Part shown: piece by piece, positions 34,313-43,780 of the stretch
Layout of the letters: the number at the start of each line of letters is the position of its first letter
Position numbering within the stretch: position 1 is the stretch's first letter
From: Pseudomonas sp. GD04019
GTDB taxonomy: Bacteria > Pseudomonadota > Gammaproteobacteria > Pseudomonadales > Pseudomonadaceae
Direction of reading: 5' to 3'
Assembly (NCBI RefSeq): GCF_029837695.1
Contig: NZ_JAOEEA010000001.1
Location: 62,001-126,000, forward strand
Length of the DNA: 64,000 nucleotides
The notes under the pieces: model-generated
The model's input: the letters and a program-made list of their open reading frames with translations, nothing else
Database searches by the model: none
Told to the model about the DNA's origin: nothing
Position numbers and translations under genes: made by a program

Positions 34313-36463
34313 CTACTTGCGCGTCATCACGAACGAGTCGCCCCGCTCCCCTGCCCGCAACCGCTCGGCATGGAAGGCCACCAGACCATCGTCGGGCCGC
34401 TGCACGTGCAGGCTGTCGAAAGCCTCACCGGCGCCCGGATCGCCTTTCGCCAGCAGGCCATATGCCGCCTCGTAGGCCTCGTCGGACTCACCACCGATGC
34501 CCGCGGCCTGCAGCGGCTCGAACACCCGCAGCGGTTGCCGCTTGCCCTTGAGCAGCACCTCGCCAACCGGACGCATCGGCACCTGCGGGCATTGGCGGCA
34601 AATCACCTCGGAAACGCACACGGCCGTGCCGACATGGGCGTTCAGGCCCTCGATGCGCGAGGTGGTGTTCACCGGATCGCCGAGCGCGCGGTAGTCGAAG
34701 ATCGTCGAACCGCCGAAGTTGCCCACCACCACCTCGCCGCTGTGCACGCCGATGCGCGTCTGGCCGAAGTGGATGCCCTGCGTCTGTAACTCGGCCGCAT
34801 AGCCCCGGGCGAAACGATGGATCTCCAGTGCGCAGGACAGCGCCCGCGCGCAGTGGTCGGGCTGGGCCAGCGGCGCCGAGAACATGATGGCCACCGCGTC
34901 GCCAACGATGCGGTCGAGCGTGCCTTCATGGCGAAAGGCGATGGCGATGACCTCGTCGAGGTAGGCGTTGAGCAGGCTGACCACCGCCTCCGGCTCCTTG
35001 CGCTCGACCATTTCGGTGAAATCGGTGAGGTCGGTGAAGACGAAGCTGCATGTCTGCCGCTGACCACCCAGGGTCAGTTGGCCGGGGTTCTCCACCAGAT
35101 GCTTGACCAGATTCGGTGATACGTAGCGCGAGAACGCCTGGCGTATCCAGCGCTGCTCGCGCTCGGCCGCCATGTGGCGGATCAGGCTCGCGGCGACGAA
35201 GACCAGCGCCAGGAGCAGCGATGCAGTGAACAGGTCGATCAGCAGGCGCTGGCTGGTGAAGGCATACCAGGCCAGGGCGTTGAGGCCGACGAGGATGCCG
35301 AGGGTCAGCGATGCCGAGGCCAGCGCGGGCAAACGCAGCGCTAGCAGGCACACCAGCAGACCGCCCAGCGCGAGGCTCAGCGCCTCCACGGCGATGGCCC
35401 AGCCCGGCCGCTGCAGGTAGCTGCCGGTGAGAATTTGCTCCAGCGCCTGGGCATGCACCTCGACCCCGGGGATGATCCCGCCGAGCGGGCTGAAGCGAAG
35501 GTCCTGCAGGCCCTGGGCGGACGTACCGACAAGCGCGATGCTGCCCCTCAGCGCGGCTGGTGCCTGCCCTGCCAGCACCTGCCAGGCAGGCACTGTGCGC
35601 GCTCTGTGGGGGCGGCTGAAATGCACCCAGAGCTCGCCTTCGGCAGTGGTCGGAATGCTCAGGCGACCGATATCGATGCGCTCGACACCCGCCGCATTGC
35701 TCACGGCGCGGTAATGGCCGGCTCGCTGCTGCAGACGCAGGGCCTCGGCAATCAGGGATGGCCGAACGGCCTGGCCGAGGCCGACCAGCAGCGGCACCCG
35801 CCGCACCACACCGTCGCCATCGGGGCGGAACGTCAGCGTGCCGCTACCGCCGGCCGCCTGCTCGAGCAGCGGCAATGGCCGGATCGCTCCCTGGAAGACG
35901 GGCAGATGGCCGAGTACCGGGCCGCCCTGCTCGACCAGGCCGAAGCGGCTGAGCGGCAAGCCGGCGGATGACGCCTTGCGCTCAAGGGCGAAGCCCAGCA
36001 CCACCGGGCTGCGCGCGACGGCAGCTGCCAAACGGGCATCGTGCGGGGGCAGCGCGGCGAGCCGTTGGGCGAGGGCAGCGGGCAGATCTTCGCCGCGCAT
36101 CATTATTTCGGGCGAGGTGCGGTCGGGCTCGGCGAAGAGCACGTCGAAGGCGATGACCGAGGCTCCCGCCGCCTGCAGACGCTCCACCAATGCCGCGACC
36201 TGGGTACGCGGCCACGGCCACTGGCCGAGGCGCTGCAGGCTCTGCTCGTCGATGTCGATGATGCGCACCGGCACATCCTGATACGCCCGCGGCTGCCAGC
36301 GCTGGTACTGGTCGAACAGCGCGGTACGCAGGTTCTGCAGCGGCAAGGGTTGCCAGAGGAAAACCGCCAGGCAAGCCAGCACCACCGTCAGGCATATCAG
36401 TACATTCGGCGCGGAAGGTCGTGAATGGGGCACGAGGTCGAGGCTCCGGCGTGGACGGAACAC
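34313..36463 (-). CDS. CHASE2-domain class III adenylate/guanylate cyclase
   Basis: The 716-aa protein starts at a GTG (36463). It has one N-terminal transmembrane helix (about 20-40), an extracytoplasmic CHASE2 domain (about 45-340, with VPVRIIDIDEQSLQRLGQWP and FDVLFAEPD), three transmembrane helices (about 355-430) and a cytoplasmic class III cyclase domain. Metal-binding Asp residues are in FTDLTDFTEM and DRIVGDAVAIMFSAP; substrate and transition-state residues are in DYRALGDPVNTTSRIEGL. It converges on the OmpA lipoprotein gene. Predicted to make cAMP in response to an envelope signal. Confidence 0.9.
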   Translation of the reverse strand: MFRPRRSLDLVPHSRPSAPNVLICLTVVLACLAVFLWQPLPLQNLRTALFDQYQRWQPRAYQDVPVRIIDIDEQSLQRLGQWPWPRTQVAALVERLQAAGASVIAFDVLFAEPDRTSPEIMMRGEDLPAALAQRLAALPPHDARLAAAVARSPVVLGFALERKASSAGLPLSRFGLVEQGGPVLGHLPVFQGAIRPLPLLEQAAGGSGTLTFRPDGDGVVRRVPLLVGLGQAVRPSLIAEALRLQQRAGHYRAVSNAAGVERIDIGRLSIPTTAEGELWVHFSRPHRARTVPAWQVLAGQAPAALRGSIALVGTSAQGLQDLRFSPLGGIIPGVEVHAQALEQILTGSYLQRPGWAIAVEALSLALGGLLVCLLALRLPALASASLTLGILVGLNALAWYAFTSQRLLIDLFTASLLLALVFVAASLIRHMAAEREQRWIRQAFSRYVSPNLVKHLVENPGQLTLGGQRQTCSFVFTDLTDFTEMVERKEPEAVVSLLNAYLDEVIAIAFRHEGTLDRIVGDAVAIMFSAPLAQPDHCARALSCALEIHRFARGYAAELQTQGIHFGQTRIGVHSGEVVVGNFGGSTIFDYRALGDPVNTTSRIEGLNAHVGTAVCVSEVICRQCPQVPMRPVGEVLLKGKRQPLRVFEPLQAAGIGGESDEAYEAAYGLLAKGDPGAGEAFDSLHVQRPDDGLVAFHAERLRAGERGDSFVMTRK

Positions 36464-36560
36464 GGCGACCGCTCAGCAGGCGCCATGACTGGGCCACCAT
36501 ACGAGAAGGCGCGCCGGCGAGGCAATCAGGATGACCGCCGGGCTCAGCCGCCGCTCGCGC

Positions 36561-39500
36561 TCAGTTCTCCACCGCCGCCCATTGCTTGCCCAGACGCTTG
36601 TCGGACACCGCCATCTTGGTGCCCAGCTGCTGGGCGAACAGCGACACGCGGTATTCCTCCAGCATCCATCGATACAGCACCAGTTCCGGGTCGCGCTTGC
36701 CTTCCTGGGCGTGCTTGGCGGCGCGGGCCTGGTACTGCTCCCAGTAGCCAGCCAGTTCGCCGGTCCACACGCGATCGCGCTGCAACTGCCCGCCGATTTT
36801 TTCGAAGCGCTGCTCGATGGCCTTGAGATAACGCGGGATTTCCTTCAGCCACTCGCCCGGTGTCTCGCGCACGAAGCCGGGATAGACCAGGTTGGCCAGC
36901 TGCTGCTTGATGTCGTTGAGGGCCATGGCCTGGGCCAGGTCGATCTTGCCCTTGAAGCGCTTCTGCAGGCCGTGGGTGAGCTTGAGGATGTCCAGGGTGA
37001 GCCTGGCGATGCGTTCGGCGTGGCCGGTCCAGTCGCCACGCTTCTTCTCGGCCAGGGCGGCCAGGGCCGCGCCATCGCGGGGCAGGCTGGCTTCGCCTTC
37101 AAGCACGCAGGCGTCGAGGCTGGCCAGCAGGATGTCCTCGACCAGCGCCTCGGGCCGGCCCATCTCGCGATACAGCAGACCCAGCTCGGTATGGCCCGGC
37201 AGCTTGCCGCGCAGGTATTTAGCCGGTTCGGCCAGCTGTTGCAGCAGCAGCCTCTGCAGGGCACGGCGGTGCTGGAAGTCGGCCTCGGCCTGGGTCGGGA
37301 AGCGGCCTTCCTTGACCACCCCAGCCTCTTCCACCAGCGCCGGGAACACGGTCATGGAGAGGCCGGCGATCTTCTGCTGGGTCTTCTCGGCGACCTGGGC
37401 AAAGGCCTTGGCCTCCACCGGCTTCTGCTCCTGTTTCTGCTGCGGAATCGCCAGGGCGGCCTGGCTGGCCTCGGCGAAGCGCGCGGTCAACTCGGCCAGG
37501 TCGCGGCCCTCGCCGAGGAACTTGCCACGGGCGTCGACCACTTCCAGGTTCATCTTCAGGTGGCTTTCCAGCTGCGCAGCCGCATCAAGCCAGGCCTCCT
37601 CGGAGACGCGGGCGCCGGTCATGCGGGTCAGCTCGCGGCCGAGGGATTCGGGCAGCGAGCCCTGGCCGAAGACGATCTTGGAAAGCGCGGCGCCGACGAA
37701 GTCCGGCACCGGCACGAAGTTCTTGCGGATTGCCTTGGGCAGGTTGCGCACCAGGGCGATGGCCTTGGCCTCGATCAGGCCCGGCACCAGCCATTCGAGA
37801 CGGTCCGCCGGCAGTTGCGGCAACAGCGGCGCCGGCACGCGCAGGGTCACGCCGTCACGCGGGTGATTGGGCTCGAAGTGGTAGGTCAGTGGCAGTTGCA
37901 GTTCGCCGAGCTGAAGGATGTCCGGGTACTGGGCGGCGGTGACTTCGGAGGCCGAGCGGGCCAGCACATCTTCCTCGCGCATGATCAGCAGCTGCGGGTT
38001 CTTCGCGCCCTCGCTCTTGTACCAGTGCTCGAAGGTGGCGGCCTGGTGGATCTCCGCCGGAATGCGCGCCTCGTAGTAGGCGTACAGGGTCTCCTCGTCA
38101 GCCAGGATGTCGCGGCGACGGGCCTTGGCCTCCAGCTCGTCGAGGCGTTCCAGCAGCTCGCGGTTGGCGGCCAAGCACTTGGCGCGGCTGTTGATCTCGC
38201 CACGCACCAGGCCATCGCGGATGAACAGCTCGCGCGAAGCAGCCGGGTCGACCGGGCCGAAGTGCACCGGGCGGCGGCCGACCACGATCAGCCCGTACAG
38301 GGTGACCTGCTCGAAGGCCACCACCTGGCCACGGCGCTTCTCCCAGTGCGGCTCGAAGTGGTTCTTCTTGATCAGGTGACCGGCCAGCGGCTCGATCCAG
38401 TCCGGCTCGATCTTGGCCACCATGCGGGCGAACAGCTTGGTGGTTTCCACCAGCTCGGCGGTCATCACCCAGGCCGGCTTCTTGCGCCCGATCACCGACG
38501 ACGGATGAATCCAGAAGCGCCGCTGGCGCGCGCCGAGGTAGTCGCCGTCTTCGCTCTTCTGGCCTATCTGGCTGAGCAAGCCGGACAGGATCGCCTTGTG
38601 CACCGCGGCGTAGCTCTTGGCGCGCTGCGCCGCCTCGCTGGCCTCGGCCTGCTCGCGGACGATGACATTGACCTTGGTATCGGTGGTGGGCTGCGGCGCG
38701 CTTTTGTGGGAGCGGCCTTGGCCGCGATGCGAACTCTCCGGCAACTGATCGCGGCCAAGGCCGCTCCCACGGTTGCCCTCTGCCTTGCTCGCAGACAGCT
38801 GCAGCTCACGGGTGATCAGCACCAGTTGGCGGTGGGCGTCGCGCCATTCGCGCAGGCGCAGGTAATTCAGGAAGTTCTTCTTGCACCAGCTACGCAGCGG
38901 ATTGCTGCCCAGCTCCTGGCGCTTCTCTTCGAAGCCACGCCACAGGTTGATCAGCGCGGCGAAGTCGGAATCCACATCCTTCCACTGCGCGTGGGCCTGG
39001 TCGGCGGCCTGCTGGCGATCCATCGGCCGCTCGCGCGGGTCCTGCACGGACAGCGCCGAGGCAACGATCAGAATCTCTTCCAGGCTGCCGAGCTTGGCCG
39101 CCTCCAGCACCATGCGGCCCAGGCGCGGATCGATGGGCAGGCGCGCCAGCTGGCGGCCCAGCGGGGTGAGCTGGCTCTCGCGGTTGACCGCCGACAGCTC
39201 CTGCAACAGGTTGAAGCCGTCGCTGATGGCCTTGCCATCCGGCGGCTCGATAAAGGGGAAATCCTCGATGCTGCCCAGGCGCAGATGGAGCATCTGCAGG
39301 ATCACCGCGGCCAGGTTGGTGCGCAGGATTTCCGGATCGGTGAATTCGGGGCGGCCGAGGAAATCTTCCTCGCTGTACAGGCGGATGCAGATGCCCGGCT
39401 CGACCCGGCCGCAACGGCCCTTGCGCTGGTTGGCGCTGGCCTGGGACACGGCCTCGATGGGCAGGCGCTGGACCTTGGCGCGGTAGCTGTAGCGGCTGAT

Positions 39501-40628
39501 GCGCGCGGTGCCGGAGTCGATCACGTAGCGGATGCCCGGCACGGTCAGCGAGGTCTCGGCCACGTTGGTGGCCAGCACGATCTTGCGTCCGCTCATGGGC
39601 GCGAAGATCTTCTGCTGCTCGGCCGGGGTCAGCCGTGCGTACAGCGGCAGCACCTCGGTGAAGCGCAGGTTGGCCTTGCGCAGCACCTCGGCAGCCTCGC
39701 GAATTTCGCGCTCGCCGGGGAGGAACACCAGCACGTCGCCGGGGCGCTTGCCCTCGGCCTTCTCATGGGCGGCGATCTCGTCCAGCGCGGCGAGGATGCC
39801 CTGGTCGACGGTGAGGTCGTCGAGCAGGCTCTCGCCCTCCTCGTCCACCTCGGCGGCCAGCGGGCGGTACCAGGTTTCCACCGGGTAGGTGCGGCCGGAC
39901 ACCTCGATGATCGGCGCGCCATTGAAATGCTTGGAGAAGCGTTCCAGGTCGATGGTCGCCGAGGTGATGATCAGCTTGAGGTCGGGGCGGCGCGGCAGCA
40001 GGGTCTTCAGGTAGCCGAGCAGGAAGTCGATGTTCAGCGAGCGCTCGTGCGCCTCGTCGACGATGATGGTGTCGTACTTTTCCAGGTAGCGGTCATGCTG
40101 GGTCTCGGCGAGCAGGATGCCGTCGGTCATCAGCTTGATCAGCGTGCTGTCCTTGCTCTGATCCTCGAAGCGCACCTGATAGCCGACCAGCTCGCCCAGC
40201 GGCGTGGCGATCTCCTCCGCCACGCGGGTGGCCACGCTGCGCGCGGCCAGGCGGCGCGGCTGGGTGTGGCCGATCAGGCCGTGCACGCCACGGCCGATCT
40301 CCAGGCAGATCTTCGGCAGCTGGGTGGTCTTGCCCGAGCCGGTCTCGCCGGCGATCACCAGCACCTGGTGTTTCTCCAACGCGGCCTTGATCTCGTCGCG
40401 CTTGGCGGCAATCGGCAGCGCGTCGTCGTAGCGGATGCTCGGGATGCTGCGCCTGCGCGCCTCGACCTTGGCGATGGACGCCTGGAAGCGCTCCAGCCAT
40501 TGGGCCAGCTTGGCTTCGTCCGGCGGCGTCTGCTTCTGCAGCTCGTGCAGCTGGCGGCGCAGGCGGTGACGGTCGGCCAGCATAGTCTGGTCGAGGTTCT
40601 TCAGCAGGGATTCGTGGGTATCGGTCAT
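36561..40628 (-). CDS. hrpA: ATP-dependent RNA helicase HrpA
   Basis: A 1355-aa DEAH-box helicase. Walker A GETGSGKTTQ is at 94-103, DEAH at 191-194, SAT (ITSATIDLERF) follows, and motif VI QRKGRCGRVEPG lies near 400. Next come the HA2/OB regions and the long C-terminal DUF3418 region typical of HrpA. HrpA acts in mRNA processing and in rescue of stalled ribosomes. Between about residues 612 and 645 the protein carries an odd Gly/Ser/Arg-rich insert encoded by a REP-type inverted repeat, in frame. The rest aligns by motif with normal HrpA, so the protein may still work. Confidence 0.95.
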   Translation of the reverse strand: MTDTHESLLKNLDQTMLADRHRLRRQLHELQKQTPPDEAKLAQWLERFQASIAKVEARRRSIPSIRYDDALPIAAKRDEIKAALEKHQVLVIAGETGSGKTTQLPKICLEIGRGVHGLIGHTQPRRLAARSVATRVAEEIATPLGELVGYQVRFEDQSKDSTLIKLMTDGILLAETQHDRYLEKYDTIIVDEAHERSLNIDFLLGYLKTLLPRRPDLKLIITSATIDLERFSKHFNGAPIIEVSGRTYPVETWYRPLAAEVDEEGESLLDDLTVDQGILAALDEIAAHEKAEGKRPGDVLVFLPGEREIREAAEVLRKANLRFTEVLPLYARLTPAEQQKIFAPMSGRKIVLATNVAETSLTVPGIRYVIDSGTARISRYSYRAKVQRLPIEAVSQASANQRKGRCGRVEPGICIRLYSEEDFLGRPEFTDPEILRTNLAAVILQMLHLRLGSIEDFPFIEPPDGKAISDGFNLLQELSAVNRESQLTPLGRQLARLPIDPRLGRMVLEAAKLGSLEEILIVASALSVQDPRERPMDRQQAADQAHAQWKDVDSDFAALINLWRGFEEKRQELGSNPLRSWCKKNFLNYLRLREWRDAHRQLVLITRELQLSASKAEGNRGSGLGRDQLPESSHRGQGRSHKSAPQPTTDTKVNVIVREQAEASEAAQRAKSYAAVHKAILSGLLSQIGQKSEDGDYLGARQRRFWIHPSSVIGRKKPAWVMTAELVETTKLFARMVAKIEPDWIEPLAGHLIKKNHFEPHWEKRRGQVVAFEQVTLYGLIVVGRRPVHFGPVDPAASRELFIRDGLVRGEINSRAKCLAANRELLERLDELEAKARRRDILADEETLYAYYEARIPAEIHQAATFEHWYKSEGAKNPQLLIMREEDVLARSASEVTAAQYPDILQLGELQLPLTYHFEPNHPRDGVTLRVPAPLLPQLPADRLEWLVPGLIEAKAIALVRNLPKAIRKNFVPVPDFVGAALSKIVFGQGSLPESLGRELTRMTGARVSEEAWLDAAAQLESHLKMNLEVVDARGKFLGEGRDLAELTARFAEASQAALAIPQQKQEQKPVEAKAFAQVAEKTQQKIAGLSMTVFPALVEEAGVVKEGRFPTQAEADFQHRRALQRLLLQQLAEPAKYLRGKLPGHTELGLLYREMGRPEALVEDILLASLDACVLEGEASLPRDGAALAALAEKKRGDWTGHAERIARLTLDILKLTHGLQKRFKGKIDLAQAMALNDIKQQLANLVYPGFVRETPGEWLKEIPRYLKAIEQRFEKIGGQLQRDRVWTGELAGYWEQYQARAAKHAQEGKRDPELVLYRWMLEEYRVSLFAQQLGTKMAVSDKRLGKQWAAVEN
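38706..38770. repeat. REP-type inverted repeat inside hrpA (family C)
   Basis: Perfect 23-bp arms, GTGGGAGCGGCCTTGGCCGC plus GAT and the exact inverse, flank a 19-base centre. This is the common Pseudomonas REP sequence, here within coding sequence and leaving the reading frame open. It encodes the low-complexity stretch GLGRDQLPESSHRGQGRSHK of HrpA. Confidence 0.85.
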
Positions 40629-40811
40629 CGCAACGGGCGGCTACTTCGGCTAGGCGGCGATTGTCGCAGTACCGCCAGGGCTTGCCCAGCCTGCCAGAGG
40701 GACGAACGGCTGGCGGCAGAATCTGTCTGATTGATCGGGATCAATCCTGATCAGCCTGCCCACGGGCAGGATATGGCCAAATGCCAGATAACTTGCGTGC
40801 AGACCTACCAT

Positions 40812-42278
40812 ATGAACAGCTGGATTCTCGATCTCTCGCTCAAATACAAGTTCTGGGCCGTCAACCTGGTGGCCTTCGTCACCACCCTGATGCTGGTGCT
40901 ATTCGCCATGCAGCAGGAGCAGGCCGGCCGCGCAGATGCCGCCCGCACGGCAGCCCAGGCACAGGCCACGCTGTTTGCGGCCTGGCCCGCCGACAGCGAA
41001 CTGCCTCGTTCCGCCCAGGTGCTGCCCTTCCCCGCCGGCGGCAAGCCGCCGCTGGGCTTGGCCGCCTCGGCGCGCGGGTGGGTGGCACTGGAACACGATG
41101 CGCTGTGGGGTGATTCGCCGGTGATAGGCGCCTGGGTGCAGGATGCCGCCAACGGCCAGCGCCTGGCGGTGACGGCCAGCGCTCCCAGTTTGCGGCAGGT
41201 GTTCGAGGCCCGCGCCGGCGCCTACGCGGCCTGCGTACTGGTGCTGATGCTGGTGCTGCTCGGCGCCTCGCAGTTGCTGATCCGCTTTATCCTCAGCCAT
41301 CTGAACCGCCTCAAGGACGTGATGCTGCATGTGGAACGCAGCGGCGACCTGTCCGCCCGGGCGGCCCTGAACAGCCGCGACGAGGTGGGCCAAATGGCCC
41401 ATGCCTTCAACGCCATGCAGGCCGGCTACCAGCGCGTGGTGGGCACCGTGGCCCAGGCCGCCGCCAGCCTCGACGAAGGCGCGCGACGCCTGGCCACGAG
41501 CATGGAGCAGGTGCGCGGCGGCATGCTCGGCCAGCAGAGCGAGACCGACCAGGCCGCTACCGCGATCAACGAGATGTCCACCACCGTGCACCACATCGCC
41601 CAGCACGCCGCGGACACCCGCGACCAGTCCACCGAGGCGGACCGCCTCAGCGGCGTCGGCCAGCAGGTGGTGGGCCGCGCCAGCCTCGCCATCGCGGGCC
41701 TGTCCCAGGGAGTACAGCAGACTGCGGAGATGATCCAGCGGCTGGCCGACGACAGCCGCACCATCGGCAGCATGGTCGAGACCATCCACGGCATCGCCGA
41801 GCAGACCAACCTGCTGGCGCTCAACGCGGCCATCGAGGCGGCCCGCGCCGGCGAGATGGGTCGTGGTTTTGCCGTGGTGGCCGACGAAGTGCGCAACCTG
41901 GCCAAGCGCGTGCAGGACTCCACCGACGAAATCACCCGCATGATCGGCAACCTGCAATCCGCCAGCCGCGACGCCGTGGAGTTCATGCAGGAAAGCTCGC
42001 TCAAGGCCGACCAGTGCGTGCAGGAAGCCGGCGCCGCTGGCGAGGCCCTCGGCCATATCGCCCAGGCGGTGGCATTGATGCGCCAGAGCAACACCCAGAT
42101 CGCCGTGGCCGCCGAACAACAGAGCCAGGTAGCCGAGGAAATGACCCGCTCGGTGGTGGGCATCCGCGATGTCACCGAACAGACCGTGCAACAGACCCTC
42201 GCCTCGGCCAGCACCAGCGCCGAGCTGGTGGGGCTGGCGGATGATCTGGGCAAGGCGATTCGGCGGTTGAAGTTGTAG
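40812..42278 (+). CDS. Methyl-accepting chemotaxis protein
   Basis: The ATG at 40812 begins [18 protein letters not shown] and gives 488 aa; an ATG 13 codons upstream is possible. Two transmembrane helices (about 15-35 and 140-165) flank a small periplasmic domain of roughly 100 residues. HAMP follows ([20 protein letters not shown]), then a long signalling coiled coil with the conserved tip [20 protein letters not shown]. Ligand unknown. No che genes adjoin it. The start of the gene is 183 bases from the divergent hrpA start. Confidence 0.9.
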   Translation: MNSWILDLSLKYKFWAVNLVAFVTTLMLVLFAMQQEQAGRADAARTAAQAQATLFAAWPADSELPRSAQVLPFPAGGKPPLGLAASARGWVALEHDALWGDSPVIGAWVQDAANGQRLAVTASAPSLRQVFEARAGAYAACVLVLMLVLLGASQLLIRFILSHLNRLKDVMLHVERSGDLSARAALNSRDEVGQMAHAFNAMQAGYQRVVGTVAQAAASLDEGARRLATSMEQVRGGMLGQQSETDQAATAINEMSTTVHHIAQHAADTRDQSTEADRLSGVGQQVVGRASLAIAGLSQGVQQTAEMIQRLADDSRTIGSMVETIHGIAEQTNLLALNAAIEAARAGEMGRGFAVVADEVRNLAKRVQDSTDEITRMIGNLQSASRDAVEFMQESSLKADQCVQEAGAAGEALGHIAQAVALMRQSNTQIAVAAEQQSQVAEEMTRSVVGIRDVTEQTVQQTLASASTSAELVGLADDLGKAIRRLKL

Positions 42279-42358
42279 GGGTGGGATTGGTGCAGTTCCG
42301 TACTGCCTGCGGCGAGTAAAAGGCGTACACAGTCGCAGCAGGCAGCAGAGTGCCCAGC

Positions 42359-42386
42359 AAAAAAGCCATGCCCGAGCGGGCATGGC
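42359..42386 (-). terminator. Rho-independent terminator of the agmatine operon
   Basis: On the minus strand GCCATGCCC, a 4-base loop and GGGCATGGC are followed by six T residues. It lies 50 bases after the stop of the exported agmatine deiminase gene. Confidence 0.85.
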
Positions 42387-42435
42387 ACAAGCGAGGGGGA
42401 GTTGGTGGTTCCCCTCGATGGGAGCCTGTCAGCGA

Positions 42436-43560
42436 TCACAGGCGCGGCATGTTCTTGGTCACGCAGTGGATGCCACCGCCACCGCCGGCGATCGGGTCGA
42501 TATTGACCTGGACGATGGCGCGGCCCGGATAGAGCTGGGTGAGCAGGTCCTTGCAGTACTTGTCCGCCGCCGTATCACCGAACTGCGGGGCAATCACCGC
42601 GCCATTGATCGGCAGGTAGTTGATGTAACCCGGCGCGAAGTCCGGGTTGTTGCGGGTGTAGACGTTACTGCGCACCTTGAGGGGCGGCGGCAGGGTGTGC
42701 ACCACCAGCTTGCGCCCGTCGGCGTCGGTGGCCGCCTTGAGGATGTTCAGGTGGGTGCGGGTCACCGCGTAGTCGTAGGACTTGGGGTCGTTGTCCAGGT
42801 TGGCGATGACCACACCTGGCTTGACGAAGCGCGCGTAGAAGTCGACGTGGGCGTCAGTGATGTCCTTGCCCTTGATGCCCGGCAGCCAGATGATCTTGCG
42901 CAGGCCGAGGTTGGCCTTGAGCTCTGCCTCGATCTGCGCCTTGCTCATGCCCGGGTTGCGGTTGCTGTTGACCCAGCAGCTCTCGGTCATGATCGCCGTG
43001 CCATGGCCGTCCACCTCGATGCCGCCGCCCTCGCCCACCAGTTGGCTGCCAATGTAGTTGGCGTCCAGCTCGTAGCTCAGGGTGTCGGCCACCTGGGTGT
43101 CGTTGGTCGAGCGCTGCTTGCCGCCCCAACCATTGAAGTTGAAGTCGACCAGACCACGGCCACCTTGGCCGTCGACCACGAAGCAGCCGCCGTAGTCACG
43201 CACCCAGACGTCGTCCAGCGGCATGGTGAGGAACTTGATGTTGCTGGTGCCGCACTTCTGCCGGGCCTGGGTCAGCTGGTTGGAACGGCACAGCACGGTC
43301 ACCGGCTGGTACTTGGCGATGGTCTTGGCCAGCAGGGCGATGCAGTCGTTGACCGGCGTGGCCCAGTCTTCCCAGACCGCCGTGGAGGCGGCGAAGGCGA
43401 GGATCACCCGCTCCTGCGGGGCGTTCTCGTCGGGCATGTACCAGCTGCCGGCCAGTGCCGCGCGCACCCGCGGCGCACTGATGCCCAGGCCCAGGGTGGC
43501 AACGGCGCCGATGCCGGCGGCCATCGTCAGGTGTTTCATGAAATCGCGACGCGTAGACAT
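42436..43560 (-). CDS. Tat-exported agmatine deiminase-like protein
   Basis: From ATG 43560 the protein is 374 aa. It opens with a twin-arginine signal (STRRDFMKHLTMAAGIG, cleavage near VRAALA). The mature part is a pentein-fold guanidino deiminase with DDVWVRDYGG, NGWGGK, EGGGIEVDGHG, HVDFYARF and the catalytic Cys in GGGGIHCVTKN. These match the residues of the cytoplasmic AguA encoded 3 kb upstream. It should convert agmatine to N-carbamoylputrescine in the periplasm. It is the last gene of the unit; an agu2ABCA'-type operon with an exported second deiminase is known in P. aeruginosa and seems the closest parallel. Confidence 0.87.
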   Translation of the reverse strand: MSTRRDFMKHLTMAAGIGAVATLGLGISAPRVRAALAGSWYMPDENAPQERVILAFAASTAVWEDWATPVNDCIALLAKTIAKYQPVTVLCRSNQLTQARQKCGTSNIKFLTMPLDDVWVRDYGGCFVVDGQGGRGLVDFNFNGWGGKQRSTNDTQVADTLSYELDANYIGSQLVGEGGGIEVDGHGTAIMTESCWVNSNRNPGMSKAQIEAELKANLGLRKIIWLPGIKGKDITDAHVDFYARFVKPGVVIANLDNDPKSYDYAVTRTHLNILKAATDADGRKLVVHTLPPPLKVRSNVYTRNNPDFAPGYINYLPINGAVIAPQFGDTAADKYCKDLLTQLYPGRAIVQVNIDPIAGGGGGIHCVTKNMPRL

Positions 43561-43670
43561 GGTGTGTCCCTCAGTAGTGGTTAGTACGGTCGGGCGCACA
43601 GTCGGCCATCTGTACGTCTGCGCTGCTCACGATCTTTGCTGCAGCGCCATAGGGCCGGTGCGATGCGCTT

Positions 43671-43765
43671 CTGCCCCCTCTCCCGTTCACGAGAGAGGGT
43701 TGGGGAGAGGGCGGGTAGACCTGCACCCTCTCCCCCGCCCCTCTCCCACACGTGGGAGAGGGGAG
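43671..43765. repeat. CTCTCCC-type intergenic repeats (family D)
   Basis: Two adjacent inverted repeats of the kind CCCTCTCCC...GAGAGGG occupy the gap between the porin-like gene and the exported deiminase gene. The same family appears at 55271-55330 and 55477-55516. They form strong hairpins and may attenuate expression of the last gene of the operon. Confidence 0.65.
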
Positions 43766-43780
43766 AGCCACGGCAGGCTC

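Noticed and set aside
36531..40730. 1399-codon plus-strand frame opposite hrpA
   Set aside because: Antisense of hrpA; hrpA has all helicase motifs.
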